A DNA stretch of 64,000 bases from Udeniomyces pyricola. Lineage: Eukaryota; Basidiomycota; Tremellomycetes; Cystofilobasidiales; Mrakiaceae. Positions 21,544 to 33,493 of the stretch are shown piece by piece (the stretch's first letter is position 1; each line of letters opens with the position of its first letter). The stretch is from assembly GCA_039545295.1 (NCBI GenBank), contig BCIK01000013.1:248001-312000 (forward strand). The letters are read 5' to 3'. Below the pieces are notes generated by a model. That model searched no databases. It saw nothing but the letters and a program-made list of their open reading frames with translations, and was not told the DNA's origin. The position numbers and the translations under genes were made by a program.

Positions 21544-24500
21544 CTATCGTCTGAAGTCGAATGCGGCCAGCTGGGCGAGCAGGACGAAGAGCGAGGGAGA
21601 AGTGAGGGATTGAGAAATGATCGGAGGCTGAACTTACTTGACCCTTCTGAAGCAAGTTGGAGACGTCGATGGAAGCGTCGTTGGGAAGAGGATGAAAGTC
21701 GTCAGCAATCGACGGGCGTTAAGCAATCTAAAAAGAGATCGTGAAAGAGGGTAATTGATAGGTGGAGGGTGGTGGGGGGGGGGGGGGGCTGCCAGACTCA
21801 CGACGATGGGCTTGCAGCAAGTGTCGCTTCCGGATTCAAAGTCGTAACCTTTCCAGCAGACGCACTGTGACAGAGAGAGAGAGATCGTTCAATTAGATAA
21901 ACGATCGAGTGAATCGAAAGATGGAGAGAAGAACCGTACCTTGTGATCGACGAGGTCTCCGTAAGTGCACTTTTAGTAGTGTGTCAGACAGAACCGGTTC
22001 AACCAGAATCGAGGAGAAGAAAAAGCAGAAGCAGAAAAAAAAAAGAAAAAAAAAAAAAAAAAAAAAAAACACCAAACATCTCATGAGTCAACTGTATCTA
22101 TTGCTCGTGAGCTAGACCAAGTGATACATTCAAAGATTAATGGGAAGCCCACTCACGATGGGGTCTTTCTTGCAAACGCCACAGTCCTCGTAGTAGCCTT
22201 CGCAGCACTCGCACGTGTTGGTGTATGGGATCCACTTTTGATCGGCTCGGCAGATCGTCTTGGCGACACAGACACCGTACTGTTCAAAAGTATCTTTTGG
22301 GCAAATGCAGCACTTGGTTGTGGCATCGAAGATCTGATCGGCTCGGCACTGATGGGTCGACGAGAACGAAAATGATAGGTGACGTGGTGTGAGAGGAAGA
22401 GCAGCGCTTTATGGTGAGCTTCGGCACAGCCGGCTTCGAGAAGAGTAGTAACGCTTATTTCATAAGGTCAGGCTGAGCTGGGAATTATCAAGGAAGGTGA
22501 CTCACGATAGGCTCGCAGCAAGTCTTGGAATCTTTGACGAACTTGAATCCTGGCTTGCAAACACAGACACCATTGCAAAGCTCGGCGTGCGCACCGCACT
22601 GATATATAGGCATCATCGATGCGTACAAGGCGATCAGAGTAGGGATCAGCGAGCCATTGGTTCCTCTTCTCGGTCACCATCCTCCACGTGCTGCAGTTCG
22701 AGAGAGGAAGCTAAAAAAAAACATACTGTGATATCGATCACACAGCATCCGTTCTCCTCGTGGTAGCCCTTCTTGCAGACGCAGCTCTTGGTTTCGGCAT
22801 CGTAGATCTGATCGGCTCGGCACTACCAATGGCGATATGATATGAAGCAAAGGGAGCGGACGAAGCAGAATCAGTAATCGCCAATCCGAATGCACTCGTC
22901 AAGAAAACTCACGAAAAAGACATTGATGAGATGACTAGGACTGACGATGGGCTTGCAGCACGTGTTGGAAGCATCGGTGAAAGTGAAGCCCTCGTCGCAC
23001 ACGCATTTGTGGTTGACAAGCTTGACATGAGGTCCATTGCACTAATCAATTCCCAAGAAATATACAAAAGATGGAGAATTAACCCGATGATCCAGTAGGA
23101 CGAGGGAGAGGAAAGGACAAAAAAGAAACGTACGACTGTCTCTTTCTTGCAGACGCCGTCAATCTCAATCAGACCTTCGCAGCAGCCGCACGTGCCCTTC
23201 TTCTCGTCAAAGATCTGATCCGCCCGGCACTTATGGAAAGAAAAAGACAAGAGAAGAAGAAAGACTGTCAGTCTATGACCAGAAGCAGACGGGTTCGGAT
23301 GCCAGCCAGATGAAAGAAAAGAGGCGGATCTGAAGTGGTGTCGGAAAAGGGGGGAGAGGAAGATGGTTGTCAAAGCACCAAAGGAAAACTTACTTTGAGT
23401 CGGCAGCAAGTTTTGGATCCAGGAACAAAATCGTAACCTGGCTTGCAAATGCAACTGTCCTTGTAGTAAGAGAGATCGGCGTAGGCGCCACACTGGCGTT
23501 CGAGAAGCGACATAGCCGGAGTCAATGCGTATATAGAGCAAAACAAGGGAAGAAGAAGAAACATGATCAAAACAAAGACAACCGATCTGCTTGAGTCTGA
23601 ATCCTCTTTTCTACATTGTCAAGAACAGAGTTTGCATAGAAGATGTGGGATTAGAGACGTACGACAAGATCATCAACGCAACATCCGTTGGACAGGTGCT
23701 TTTTTGGGGGGCAAGTGCAGCCCTTTGTCTTTTCATCGTAGATCTGGCCGGTTGGGCACTAGATGGCCAGAGGAGAAACAAGAAGAGCAATACAGAGGCG
23801 TGTATGTTGAGGATACGTAGGTGGATCGTCGGCATCCGTAATGATTCCCAACGCAGACCACAACCCAAATCTAGTGTGAAAGAAAAGATGATACTGACAG
23901 TCTCTTTGCAGCACGTTAAGCTTCCCTCGACGAACTCGTAACCCTTCCAGCAGACACACTTGTGAGCGACCAGATCAGCGTAAGTGCACTGTTAAGGCAG
24001 CCAGGCAAGAAAGTAAATTTATCACGATACGTGTCAGGCATGGACTGTCTCGCTACATGAAACACAAGTAACCCCGAATAACGATCAAGGAGCACATGTC
24101 GAAACAGGTCATAAGAACTCACGATAGGGTCCTTCTTGCACACACCCGAATCCTCGTAGTAGCCTCCGCAGCATTCGCACTCCTGAGTGTCTGGGTTGAG
24201 TTTCTGATCGGGTCGACAGTGTTTCTGTTGGAATTTATACCACTCGATGAGCTTTGATCCAAGTCCGAGCATGTAAGAAATGAGAGAGAACGAGATGTAT
24301 CTGCCAGCGGGACTAACGACCTGAACGCAGCAGCCGTTTTTCTCCTCGAAGCCTTCGAGGCACACGCAAAGCTTGGAGATGGGGTCAAAGACCTGATCGG
24401 CTCGGCAACACTGCGCGCGTTCGTACCGATGACGTAAAGGAAAACAATAGAGAAGATCAGCTGGTGTGGGCTTGGGCATCCGAAGATATCAGCAACGAGT

Positions 24501-25480
24501 GAAGAGCACGTACGGGCTTCTATAGGATTGTGACAATAGAGACACGAAGAGATCAACAGAGAGAAAAGAAAGAAAAGCAAGTCAGGTGATGTCCTCTTGA
24601 ATCACATTCAGGTAGCTCCCCCGTGGCAAAGATGCTCGGGACCTGCAGCGAAAGCGACGCAATGTACTGATGATAGGTGAACGAACCTTCAACTCGCAGC
24701 ACTTGCCGACTTTCTCGTAGCCTTCCTTGCACTCAAAGTCACAGGTCTTGTTGCAGCTGCAGACAGAGTAGCCGTGGTCGGGAGGGATGCAAGGCGTCCA
24801 AGTGATGTTGCCAGCGGACTTGCCCTAAAGACATGGAAGAGGTGCCAGGGTTTGAGAGCAGGGGGTATATAGTTATAATCAAGAGGAAGGACGGAGGAAG
24901 GATCACCATCAGCCTCAAACCAGTGGTGAACAGTTGGAACAAAGTGACATCTGAGTAGGTAGAGATACAGAGATGGAAGGCAGGAGAGCCCAGAATGTCA
25001 AAGATGTGGACGAAGTAAATTTGAGCTCACCCAAGAGCCACCCTTCATGCCTTTCTTGCAGGCGTCGATGCCTCCTAGAGCATCGATGATGACAGTCGAG
25101 TTCTGATCGAGATCTACAAATGCGCAAAGAAAAAGAAGGAAAAAAAAAACCGAAATCCGACCAAGGTCGTCATGAGTCTTTTGATTCTGGAAAATTCGTT
25201 CCCTAGACCCAAAAGAAAACAGGAAAGTAAAAGAAAGAGACTCACGATCAAAGTTACTCGTGCAGAAGCAGCCGTGGTACTCGTGCAAGAGGGTCTGATT
25301 GCAATCCCTCTTATACTCAACTCCGTCCTGAGTGCTGATGGTACTGTACCAATCGCTAGAAGCGGACGAAGGGCCAAAGTAGGTGACCTCGGCGCAAGTG
25401 TCGATGACGGGGAGGGACGTCGCTAAGGCCGTCGAAGCAGAAGCGATAGCGAGGAGAGCGGAACGAAGGAAATCCTTCAT
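21544..25480 (-). CDS. Secreted modular cysteine-rich repeat protein
   Basis: Predicted about 547-aa secreted protein; I do not recognise a named family. Signal peptide MKDFLRSALLAIASASTALA, then a Cys-containing N-domain (VEYKRDCNQTLLHEYHGCFC) and a GKSAGNITWTPCIPP/CSCNKTC module, then about 12 tandem Cys-rich modules. Exons: 25480-25246, 25113-25031, 24824-24687, 24519-24514 (6 nt, tentative), 24410-24318, 24224-24123, 23988-23899, 23758-23663, 23492-23394, 23229-23134, 23041-22946, 22822-22727, 22598-22506, 22348-22157, 21969-21940, 21864-21802, 21646-21638 (9 nt), 21570-21544. From exon 3 on, every exon begins and ends in phase 0. Type A modules start CRADQIFD and have six Cys; type B start CGA/CTY, contain CVCxxGF and end TCCxPIV. 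The end is uncertain: direct use of a TAG acceptor at 21728 gives a stop after two residues, whereas the model ending KGQLAAFDFRR has good branch sites. Likely extracellular, disulfide-rich. Confidence 0.8.
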
Positions 25481-27708
25481 GATAGGAAAAGATTAGGAGA
25501 GGAAGTTAAGTGTAGCTGTAGGCGGGGTGAGTGATGAAGGATAAGGAAAGAATGATTTGAGAGGTGGTGAGTAGACGGAAAGACCCAGACAGGATGTCTT
25601 TGCGTTTTTTATACGAAAGAGGGGAGAGGGGTCAAGACAGGTGACAGGTTTTCATCCCCTCATCAGCCCGGGTTAGACGGTGCCAAGCACTTGTGGGAAG
25701 AAAAATCTTCTCTTTGACTAGGTCGTAGGGAAGTCATTTCACTAGATATCGAGGGACTAGAATTGAAGGAGAAGAACAAGGAAGGGCTCGAAGCTCGGGA
25801 AGAACTCGAGATGTTGGGCTAGAAGGTCTAGCTGAACGTGGAAAAGGTAGGGAAGGGTGACCATTTAAACAAACATTTTCTTCATGGGGTTCGACTTGCA
25901 CAGGGTTACTACCACTGCACAGGACAGCGATGCTGTGTGCGGGCTAGCCTGAACACTTGGGGATGGGGGGGGGGGGGGAAGAGAGAGAGTTATTGTTTCC
26001 GAGGAGATTTGGAGCTCTAGAAGATGTAGATCGACATGAGAGACAACCATGGGGACTTGGTCATGGTCCGTCCATGCTTGATGATTTAACGGCTTGAAGC
26101 TTGGAGAAGACGAGGCCGAACCGGGCCGGATTCGGAACCTACTCTTACGCTTGAAGAATATTGAATATCGAATGGCCCTTCGTCGATCACGCGCGCTTTC
26201 CATCCCGTTCTGTTTCTCGACAGAGGTCACGAGAAAGGCTTGTGGTTAGTGGAAGCCTGGAGCCTGTGCCCAGTCGGTCCGCTGGAGAAGCGGGATCGGA
26301 ACTATCGGGGAACCGAACGAAAGGTGGACGACGAAAGTCAGTTTCGAAGCTGGTTAATGGTTATCAGTAGCACGTGGTGGTCGAACGACGGATCAAGTTT
26401 CGCGCATCCTGTCGTCGGTTCGCGGAGTGGTCGTCTTGATCGAGCAAAAAGTACAAAAAGCTCGACTCATATATATATATAGCTGGCGCTATGAATCAAT
26501 CTGGAGCTGGTTGGGGGTCAGATCGATGGCGACATGATTGACGCAAATATGGTCTATATATATGTCTGGCATGCAGCTTGTGTTCTAGTCGATAGACGTC
26601 GATCGTCCACGATGTCGATTAAGATGCGTGAAAATAAAGGCTAGGCTACCGTCGCTCGTCCGCCAACCTCGGAAGCGTATAAACCGTCTAGACTGGATTA
26701 TATTACGGGCCTGCAGCATGGGAAGTTGAGGGCTGGGCGCTGGATAATTTGGACCCGAGAAATCTGATCAGTCAAAGGGATCAATCAAATTCCTATATCT
26801 TGATCAATCGAATCTATATGATAGTCCAATTGATCATATCGTCATGCATCCGAGTCGTGCCAAGCACGTCCGTTCGACTATGCGTGCATCTATGCATCTG
26901 TGCATCTCATCAATGCGAGATTAAGTAAATGGAAGGATCTGATAGACCGGACCGCGCACTTGCGCGTGAAAAAGAAAAAAGAGAAAAAAGTCATTGGAAG
27001 AATGAAAGGAAAAGGAACCTATCCAAAAAGACATCCAACCAAGACGACGGACGAGCTAGGCTAATTACTAGCGCGATGGTCTGGCCTGGAGAAGGGGGAC
27101 CGTGTATATATGCGCGAATGATATTTGACAAGAGGAGGTCGATGATATGGAAGTGGAAGCAACACAAAACAAAGAAGAACTAAGAGAAGGGAAGGGAACT
27201 AGGGATTGATCTGGGTTGATCGATGATCGATTAAGGCTACAATATTTGATTATACGTGGTCGCGTTGAGAGGGGCCGGTCCAACCGGCGGAGGGTCGCAC
27301 GCAGGCTAGGACCGGATCGACGACCCGTACGACACACGAGGAGATGAGGTGAAGAGAAACAAAAGAAGAGGAAAAGAAGCAAGAGATTAAGAAAATAAAG
27401 GCAAGAGATTAAGAAAAAAAAAGGAAAGTAAGGTGGGAGGAACAAGATAATGATGACAATGATGATAGAGGGGCCGGGCTGAAAGACGGTCGCAGGTGCA
27501 AGAAAGGAAAGAGAAAGAGAGAACGAAATTGTAGGAATGCAAGAGGAACAAAAGCAAAAAAGGACGAATTCTAGTGAAAACGTGAGAAGAAAAGAAAATT
27601 GATGCAGATAGATATGTGTGTGTGGTTGGAGGGGTTTTTCTTTTCACAGAGCATAACCAAAAAAAAAAAACGAACAAACAAGGCCAATCTTGCTCATTCC
27701 TAACCAGT
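25481..27708. other. Long gene-free interval (2.2 kb)
   Basis: Upstream region of the cysteine-rich gene and downstream region of the GPI-type gene. I see no convincing coding exon on either strand. It contains a poly-G run near 25965-25978, TA tracts (26470-26482, 26555-26562) and purine-rich sequence at 26960-27000 and 27350-27600. The promoter of the cysteine-rich gene should lie at the left end. Confidence 0.5.
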
Positions 27709-30578
27709 TTAGAGCAAGCACGCCAACCCACCCAAAAGAGCCGCGCCCGTCGTGAACGCAAGCGCCAACAGGCTACCCGTGCTCGACGGGTCCGCGGCGG
27801 TCCGGACTCCAGCGCCCGTTTGGAGTCGAGCTTGCGTTGGGCGGGACGTTCGGGTCACGATAATGGGCGACGTGAGTGTCTGGACGATGACGGTAGCGAC
27901 TCCGGCAGCGTCGGTTGAAGTGATAGAGTTTGTGATGGTGATGTCTTGGGTCGTGACTCCGTTGGTCAGAGCGCCTGACTCGTCAGCGTTGGCGTAGACC
28001 GTGACGATAACGGCTGTATTCGAGAAAGCCAAGAACGCCGGGAGGCAGAATCGAATGGGGGAATCGAAAAGATGAAAGGAGACGAGGCAAACGATCCACC
28101 AGTCAGTCGATATATACGTAAACGAGACCATTGATTGATCAGCGATAGGAAGGGACGCACGAGTAACAGCCGCTTGGGTCGCAGTTCCGGTCGCGGTCGT
28201 GGCGTCATTGCCGATAGGAACGACGACTGTCTCGACAGCGATGGGAGGCTGATCCGAGTACGTAACGCTGGAAAGACAGATGAAGTAAGGAGGATAATTA
28301 ATCTTCTGGAATTGGGCGTTTGTGCCGTGGTGGTGATTGTCATGATATCAAAACGTCAACGTACCCATTCGAAGTGTAGTATTGGGTGATGGTAACGACC
28401 TGTACACCTGTCGCGCCAACGGGAAGGGTGGTTGTAACGGGGTCGTTTGACTTTGCGGTGGTATCCGTTTCCTGAGCATCCGGGTAGGATGTGATCACGA
28501 CGACCTAGAGAAACAGCGGAATACACGAGACCTGATGGTCAGCGCGTCTTACGCAAAATGTCGAGGAACAATACCAGACGGCACAATGCTCTGAGACCAA
28601 CCTTGGTTCCGACCGGAGCGTTGGCCGTGGTTTCAGCAGCGGCAGCTGTCGTTGACGAACGAGTCGGAGTTGTCTCTTGCTGCTGCTGGGATGATGAAGG
28701 CGTCTGAGCGGGCGAAGATGAAACCGACGCACTGGGCGAAGCACTGAAGGCGGACGAGATAGACCCCAGAGTGGACGACGGACCGGCCGTGAGAGATGCA
28801 GAGGAAGATGGCAGGGACGATGCGATGATAGATTCAGAGTTAGATGCGATGGAGGAAGAGGCCAAGTTAGAAGAAACGCCGGAGCTGTTGTTGGATGAGG
28901 AATCATTGATAGTCGACGAAAGGGTAGCAGAGATGGACGAAACGATGGACGTCAAGCCAATCGAAGAAGCAGCGGATGCGGTCGAAGCAAGGATAGAGAC
29001 CGATGTCGAATTGAGATTGACGGAGGACGAAAGATCGGCAGCGGACGACGTTTCCACAGTAGAAGTGGAGGACGCAGCAGGTGAAAGAGCAGTCGACAGC
29101 GCAGAGGAAGGGGCAGAGGGGGCGATGGCGGAGGAGGATAAAACGTCAGGGAAAGATCTGATTGTACGGAATGAAAGAAAGCAGACCGGTGCGGTTCCAA
29201 GCAGATTGGAAGCGTCAATCGTCGCGTAAGCGAGAGGGCGCAACCGTCAGACGAGACCGACCAAACTCACACAGAGGCGGACGCGGACGTAGAAGCGGAC
29301 AGAGCGGAAGTCGATTCCGATGATGGTGCGACGGACGAGTCCACAGCGACCGAGGAAAGAGACGTAGTCGATGCGACAGGGGAGGAAGAGGTAGACGCGT
29401 CAACAGCCGAAGCACTGGACCAGGGGCCAAGCGACAATCAATGAGCTCAGGTCCACGGACAAATGGAACAAGGAAGATAATGTAAAGCGATGAGACGAAA
29501 GGTGCAAAAATAGATCGACCGGGACCCGAAGGTCGACATCCGCACCTTTGCCAGGCAACAGCTCGGCAAGGCATCGATCCTCGATGCAAGGGTGTACAAG
29601 ATGGAACGAGACTTACGACGATTCAGGCTGCTGTGACGTCGACACAGAACTCTCCACCGCCTGAGATGAAGTGACCGGGTCGACAGTCGACGATTCTGGA
29701 GCGGTAGAGCTCGGCGAAACCTCGCTCGTCGACGTCGGCGTCTCGGATGGCGTCGCCGACATCGATGGGGACGCTTGTGAGGTGGTCGAGGGTGAAGATT
29801 CAGACGAAGTCGAAATGACATCGACAGCAGAGCTCGTTGGAGTTGATGGTGCGGCCGAAGCAGAAGGGGTCGTGGACTCAACGACCGAGGCCTCTGTCGA
29901 AGAAGGCTCGGCGGTCGAACTGGGAGTTACGCTCGGTTCGACAGAGGCACTCGTCTCGGACACGGCGGCGATGCTTGCTGAAGAGGCAACTCTGAAACCA
30001 GAACATGATGATAAGACGAACGACCAAGAGGTCAGTGTACTGTTCAGAGCGCAGGATCGAGGTCGAGAAGGGTGCCAAGCATGGATGAGGGTGGAGGGAA
30101 CTTGGAACTCAGGTCAGGAAGACGTACGGCTCAGTCGAAGATGCTATCACCGATGCGTAAATCAAGAGAAAAATTCACAAGCAAGTCCATCTGATCAGCA
30201 AGATGTCCTGTGCATAACATTGGGAAGCTCTGTCATTGCATATATTGCGATCCGATGCCCCACGTTGAGTCAAAGCGAGAGTGCGGCGGATGCCGTTTTG
30301 CCGAAGGAACGACCGGAGTCGCAAGTGAACGGACCTGGCCCTGGCGACTCACCCTGTTCATTCGTCGCAGTCGCCGAGACGGTTCCGTTGGCGCCTGGAT
30401 CCTGACGCTTCCATAGGTCGGATTCTGCGTCGAGAAGATCCTGAAAGTCGTTGCCCAAAGCAAGCTCGAGTCCGGGTTCGATGCCGTCGGCGATGGGGGC
30501 CGCGGGAGCGGCGAGAACGGTGTGGTGAATTGCACAGAAGAGGGCGAGCAAGACTGGAAGCGACTTTGGGGGGTGCAT
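27709..30578 (-). CDS. Ser/Thr-rich GPI-anchored-type cell-surface protein
   Basis: Predicted 616-aa wall or membrane-surface protein. Exons 30578-30353, 29989-29617, 29414-29271, 29157-28602, 28504-28365, 28267-28161, 28013-27709 are phase-consistent (the exon 2 acceptor could instead start 12 nt later, at 29977). Signal peptide KSLPVLLALFCAIHHTVLA; a short globular part ending in a dibasic site (DLWKRQDP, Kex2-like); then about 400 residues of Ser/Thr/Ala/Val/Pro repeats such as SSTAPESSTVDPV, typical of heavily O-mannosylated proteins; beta-rich VVTITQYYTSNG and VIVTVYANADESG segments; and a hydrophobic C-terminus (LLALAFTTGAALLGGLACLL) after a small-residue stretch, the GPI-signal pattern. 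Similar architecture is seen in fungal mannoproteins and adhesins; no specific ligand can be named. Confidence 0.8.
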
Positions 30579-31522
30579 GGTTGATTGAAGGGGAAGAGGG
30601 GTGGATGGGGAGGGGGAACTGTCTAAATGGGGAAGTGGGGATGGGTGGGTCAAGATGAGAGCAAGCTGATGGAACCAAGAGAATAGGCAAGGGAAGGTCA
30701 ATCGAAGAATCAATCCGGGGGGAGGAGCGAGGCCGAGAGGGGTTGCAAGCAAGTCGCGAGAGGTGGAGGGGCCACGAGGGCCGCCGCCGCCGGTGACCAG
30801 TGACAACCCTGGCAGTCGGATTGCATGATTCGATTAATTTCAATTGAATTTATTTCCGCTTGATATTCAAAATACTGTCCGGTCTATATTACGCTTCATC
30901 TGATTTTTCCTCTCGACGCGATTTGTCCATCGATTTTCTGTGTGAATATCATACACCTGCGTCTCCTCTCTCATGAGCTCGTTCGGCTCGACGAGAGTGA
31001 TCGGATCATCCCCAGGCTCTTGCCAACAACTGAATTGCCCCCAGGACAGGCGTGCATGATTCGAGTTATACGTCGCCAATGACGTCGATGCGCCACGATA
31101 ATGATGTATGCCAGCCGGGCGCGAGTGGCCCTATCTGAAGCTTGGGATGTATCATGGAGTGACGGGGGTTGGCAACGGCGTAACGTATGGTTAATGATGA
31201 ACGGCATGGGTTATGTGGATGAATCGTGGTTGATGGAACAAGAATGATACATGATGGGAACAGCCGATGGACATAGATGGGATATATATCGATGAGGTCA
31301 ATGATCATGTCATCGAACGTGGTGGATGATGGATGATGATGATCGTGTTGGAATTCTAGATGTTCACCATCAAGTTACGTCATTCAACCCGCCTTCCGTT
31401 TTCATGCGAGTCAGGACCAAGGCAGGCTTGTCTCTTTTCTTCCTTCTCTCCCACCAACCACCACTCTCCCATCACCCATCACCCATCGCTCACCCCTTAC
31501 CACTCAAACCACCCATCCAACC
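30579..31522. promoter_or_regulatory. Divergent intergenic region
   Basis: Separates the starts of the GPI-type gene (-) and the small mitochondrial gene (+). It has ATG/ATGATG-rich AT-leaning sequence near 31230-31350 and a CACCCATCACCCATC stretch just before the right-hand gene. No coding exon or defined element was recognised. Confidence 0.4.
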
Positions 31523-32139
31523 ATGTTCTCCCTTGCCTCCACCGTCCGAACCACCCTCGCCTCTTCCTCGCGACGAGCCATCTCTTCCTCTCCGTTCGTG
31601 TTTCCTCTCTCTTCCCCTCCCCTCTCTCTCTCCCTTGCTTTGCCATCTCTCCTGCTTCGCCCGCCTACTATTCGCCCCTCGGTTTGCAAGCTAATCACGT
31701 CCACCCAAAACATCCTTGGTCATCATCATCCTCTCCCTCTTCTTCAGTCGAGTCCTTGCCTCCGGCTCTAACCGACACGGCAACGACGCCGAGGTCATTG
31801 CCAAGGAGAAGGAGCGCAACATGAAGGGAGAGCAGGACTCGTCCGCCCCTTTCGACAAGCACGCTCCCGGATGGAACGAGAAGCTCGCTGTAAGTCATCC
31901 TCGTCGCCCTGGTCTTTCATCGAAGATGATGTGTATGGATTGCCCAACCTCTCCATATCCTCTCCTTGTCCCGCCAACCATGCGTCGCCTTTCACCTGCC
32001 ACCTCGCTCCTTGCTCTCACTCACGCCTTTTCTTCCGCCCGAACAGTCCGACTCGGAAGCTTCCGTCAAGGCCGACACTGCTCCCGATGCGCCGATTGAG
32101 CAGCTCCAGAAGGAGACCGTCGAGAAGCAGACCAAGTAA
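31523..32139 (+). CDS. Small predicted mitochondrial protein
   Basis: Predicted 101-aa protein from exons 31523-31593, 31748-31889 and 32047-32139 (phases 2 and 0). The N-terminus MFSLASTVRTTLASSSRRAI is a classic Arg/Ser-rich amphipathic presequence. The body is charged and probably helical or disordered: DAEVIAKEKERNMKGEQ, HAPGWNEKLA, SDSEASVKADTAP. Small fungal proteins with a similar E(K/R)xRN...APGWNExLASxSEAxVKAD pattern come to mind, but I cannot attach a function. There is no transmembrane segment. Confidence 0.7.
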
Positions 32140-33493
32140 AAAAAAAACCTCTTGTCGTAAAAAGTCTGATGTGAGTAGGTCACTGCCATAAACATTTCTT
32201 CTATCATCCGGTTTGGGTTGATGTGTGAATCATGAGGCTGACTCGCACGAATGCCCCCCCGCCCCCCCTTCTCCTCTTTCCCGTATGCAATAGTCTGGCT
32301 GCAACCTCGCATACATCTGATCTACACCCTATTTCAACGCATCCATCCCTTTATTAACTAACTCACTTAACGTAAGTCACTTGGTTCGCCTTTCTCTATC
32401 TTTGCGCATGCTATGCTGTCGACTGACGTTCCCTCCTCACCTGTTCTTTCGTGTCAACGGTCGTTGATCGATCTCTTATTAGGCAACCGACGAGTTTATA
32501 CTCCTCCCACCCCTCCCCCCAACCCGTTGTCTTGCTATATGCCACATGTATTGTTACTTTTGATATTTTGTCGTGTGTGTATATACACTGTGTACTCTCT
32601 TGGAAACGGTGGATAATGGAGACATGAGTGAAGATGTTCGTAAGGGCGCGCGATGATGATGGGAAACGCTTGTGCGGCGCCGGCCAACAGCGCAACGCGC
32701 AACAGCCGTCGCGTGGCGTAGTCCCCACGTCGTCGATGAGATTTCCCCCGGACGGTCCCGCTTTCTCGCCAATGCCGTTAAGCGGTTGCCCCGGATTCTA
32801 TCCTCGTCTTTCCCCTCGTGCAGTCGTGATACGTCATTGTCGGTAGCCAGGTTGGGCAGGACAGCGTACGTCGTTGGCACGAATGGTCCCCTGATGAAAT
32901 GAGTGGATGCTTCTGTCACATGTCGGCGTGATACTGTCTGGCAGTCGTTATACGTATATGATGAGAGAATTGATAGGGACATTGATGAAGACTCCGTTCC
33001 GAAGACCCGAACGCCGGGTGTTGCCGCGGGTGTATGTGCGGCATATAAAAATGACAGAGTTCCCTCTTGCATTAAATTACACCAGAGAGCGCGCGACTGA
33101 CTGAGTTTTATCTTGCTCTTTATATATACATATATATATATTCTGGTCCTTCTCGGCCCCCTGGTTCCCATACCGGCCCTGTGAGCCGATGTTCTTGTTT
33201 GTCTATACACACACACACCTATCTGAAAGCAATACTCCGGCCGGATCTCACCCTGACTTAGAAAGTCAACGGTTGACGGTTTCGATTTCTCAGTTCTCCC
33301 TCGCAACGTACGCGTCCTCAAACATCGGCCCCTCTCAATTCGACCTTGCCCGGCCCTTCCCCGCACGCACCTCTCAACGCCAACACCTGCCATCTGCACC
33401 CCCCAGCGTATACGTCTTCTACATCGTACCCTTAGACTCCCTCAATCGCACCTCCCCCCATCCATCACACCAGCCATCACCCACCCATCCACC
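32140..33493. other. Gene-free interval (1.35 kb)
   Basis: No supported gene. A 281-codon antisense frame (32554-33399) crosses it but includes TA-repeat and CA-repeat readings and no domain. TA tracts lie near 33120-33141 and a CA run near 33206-33217. The right end is the promoter of the gluconokinase gene. Confidence 0.5.

Noticed and set aside
32554..33399. 281-codon minus-strand ORF in an intergenic region
   Set aside because: Its product includes readings of TA and CA microsatellites, has no domain, and lies in the promoter of the gluconokinase gene.
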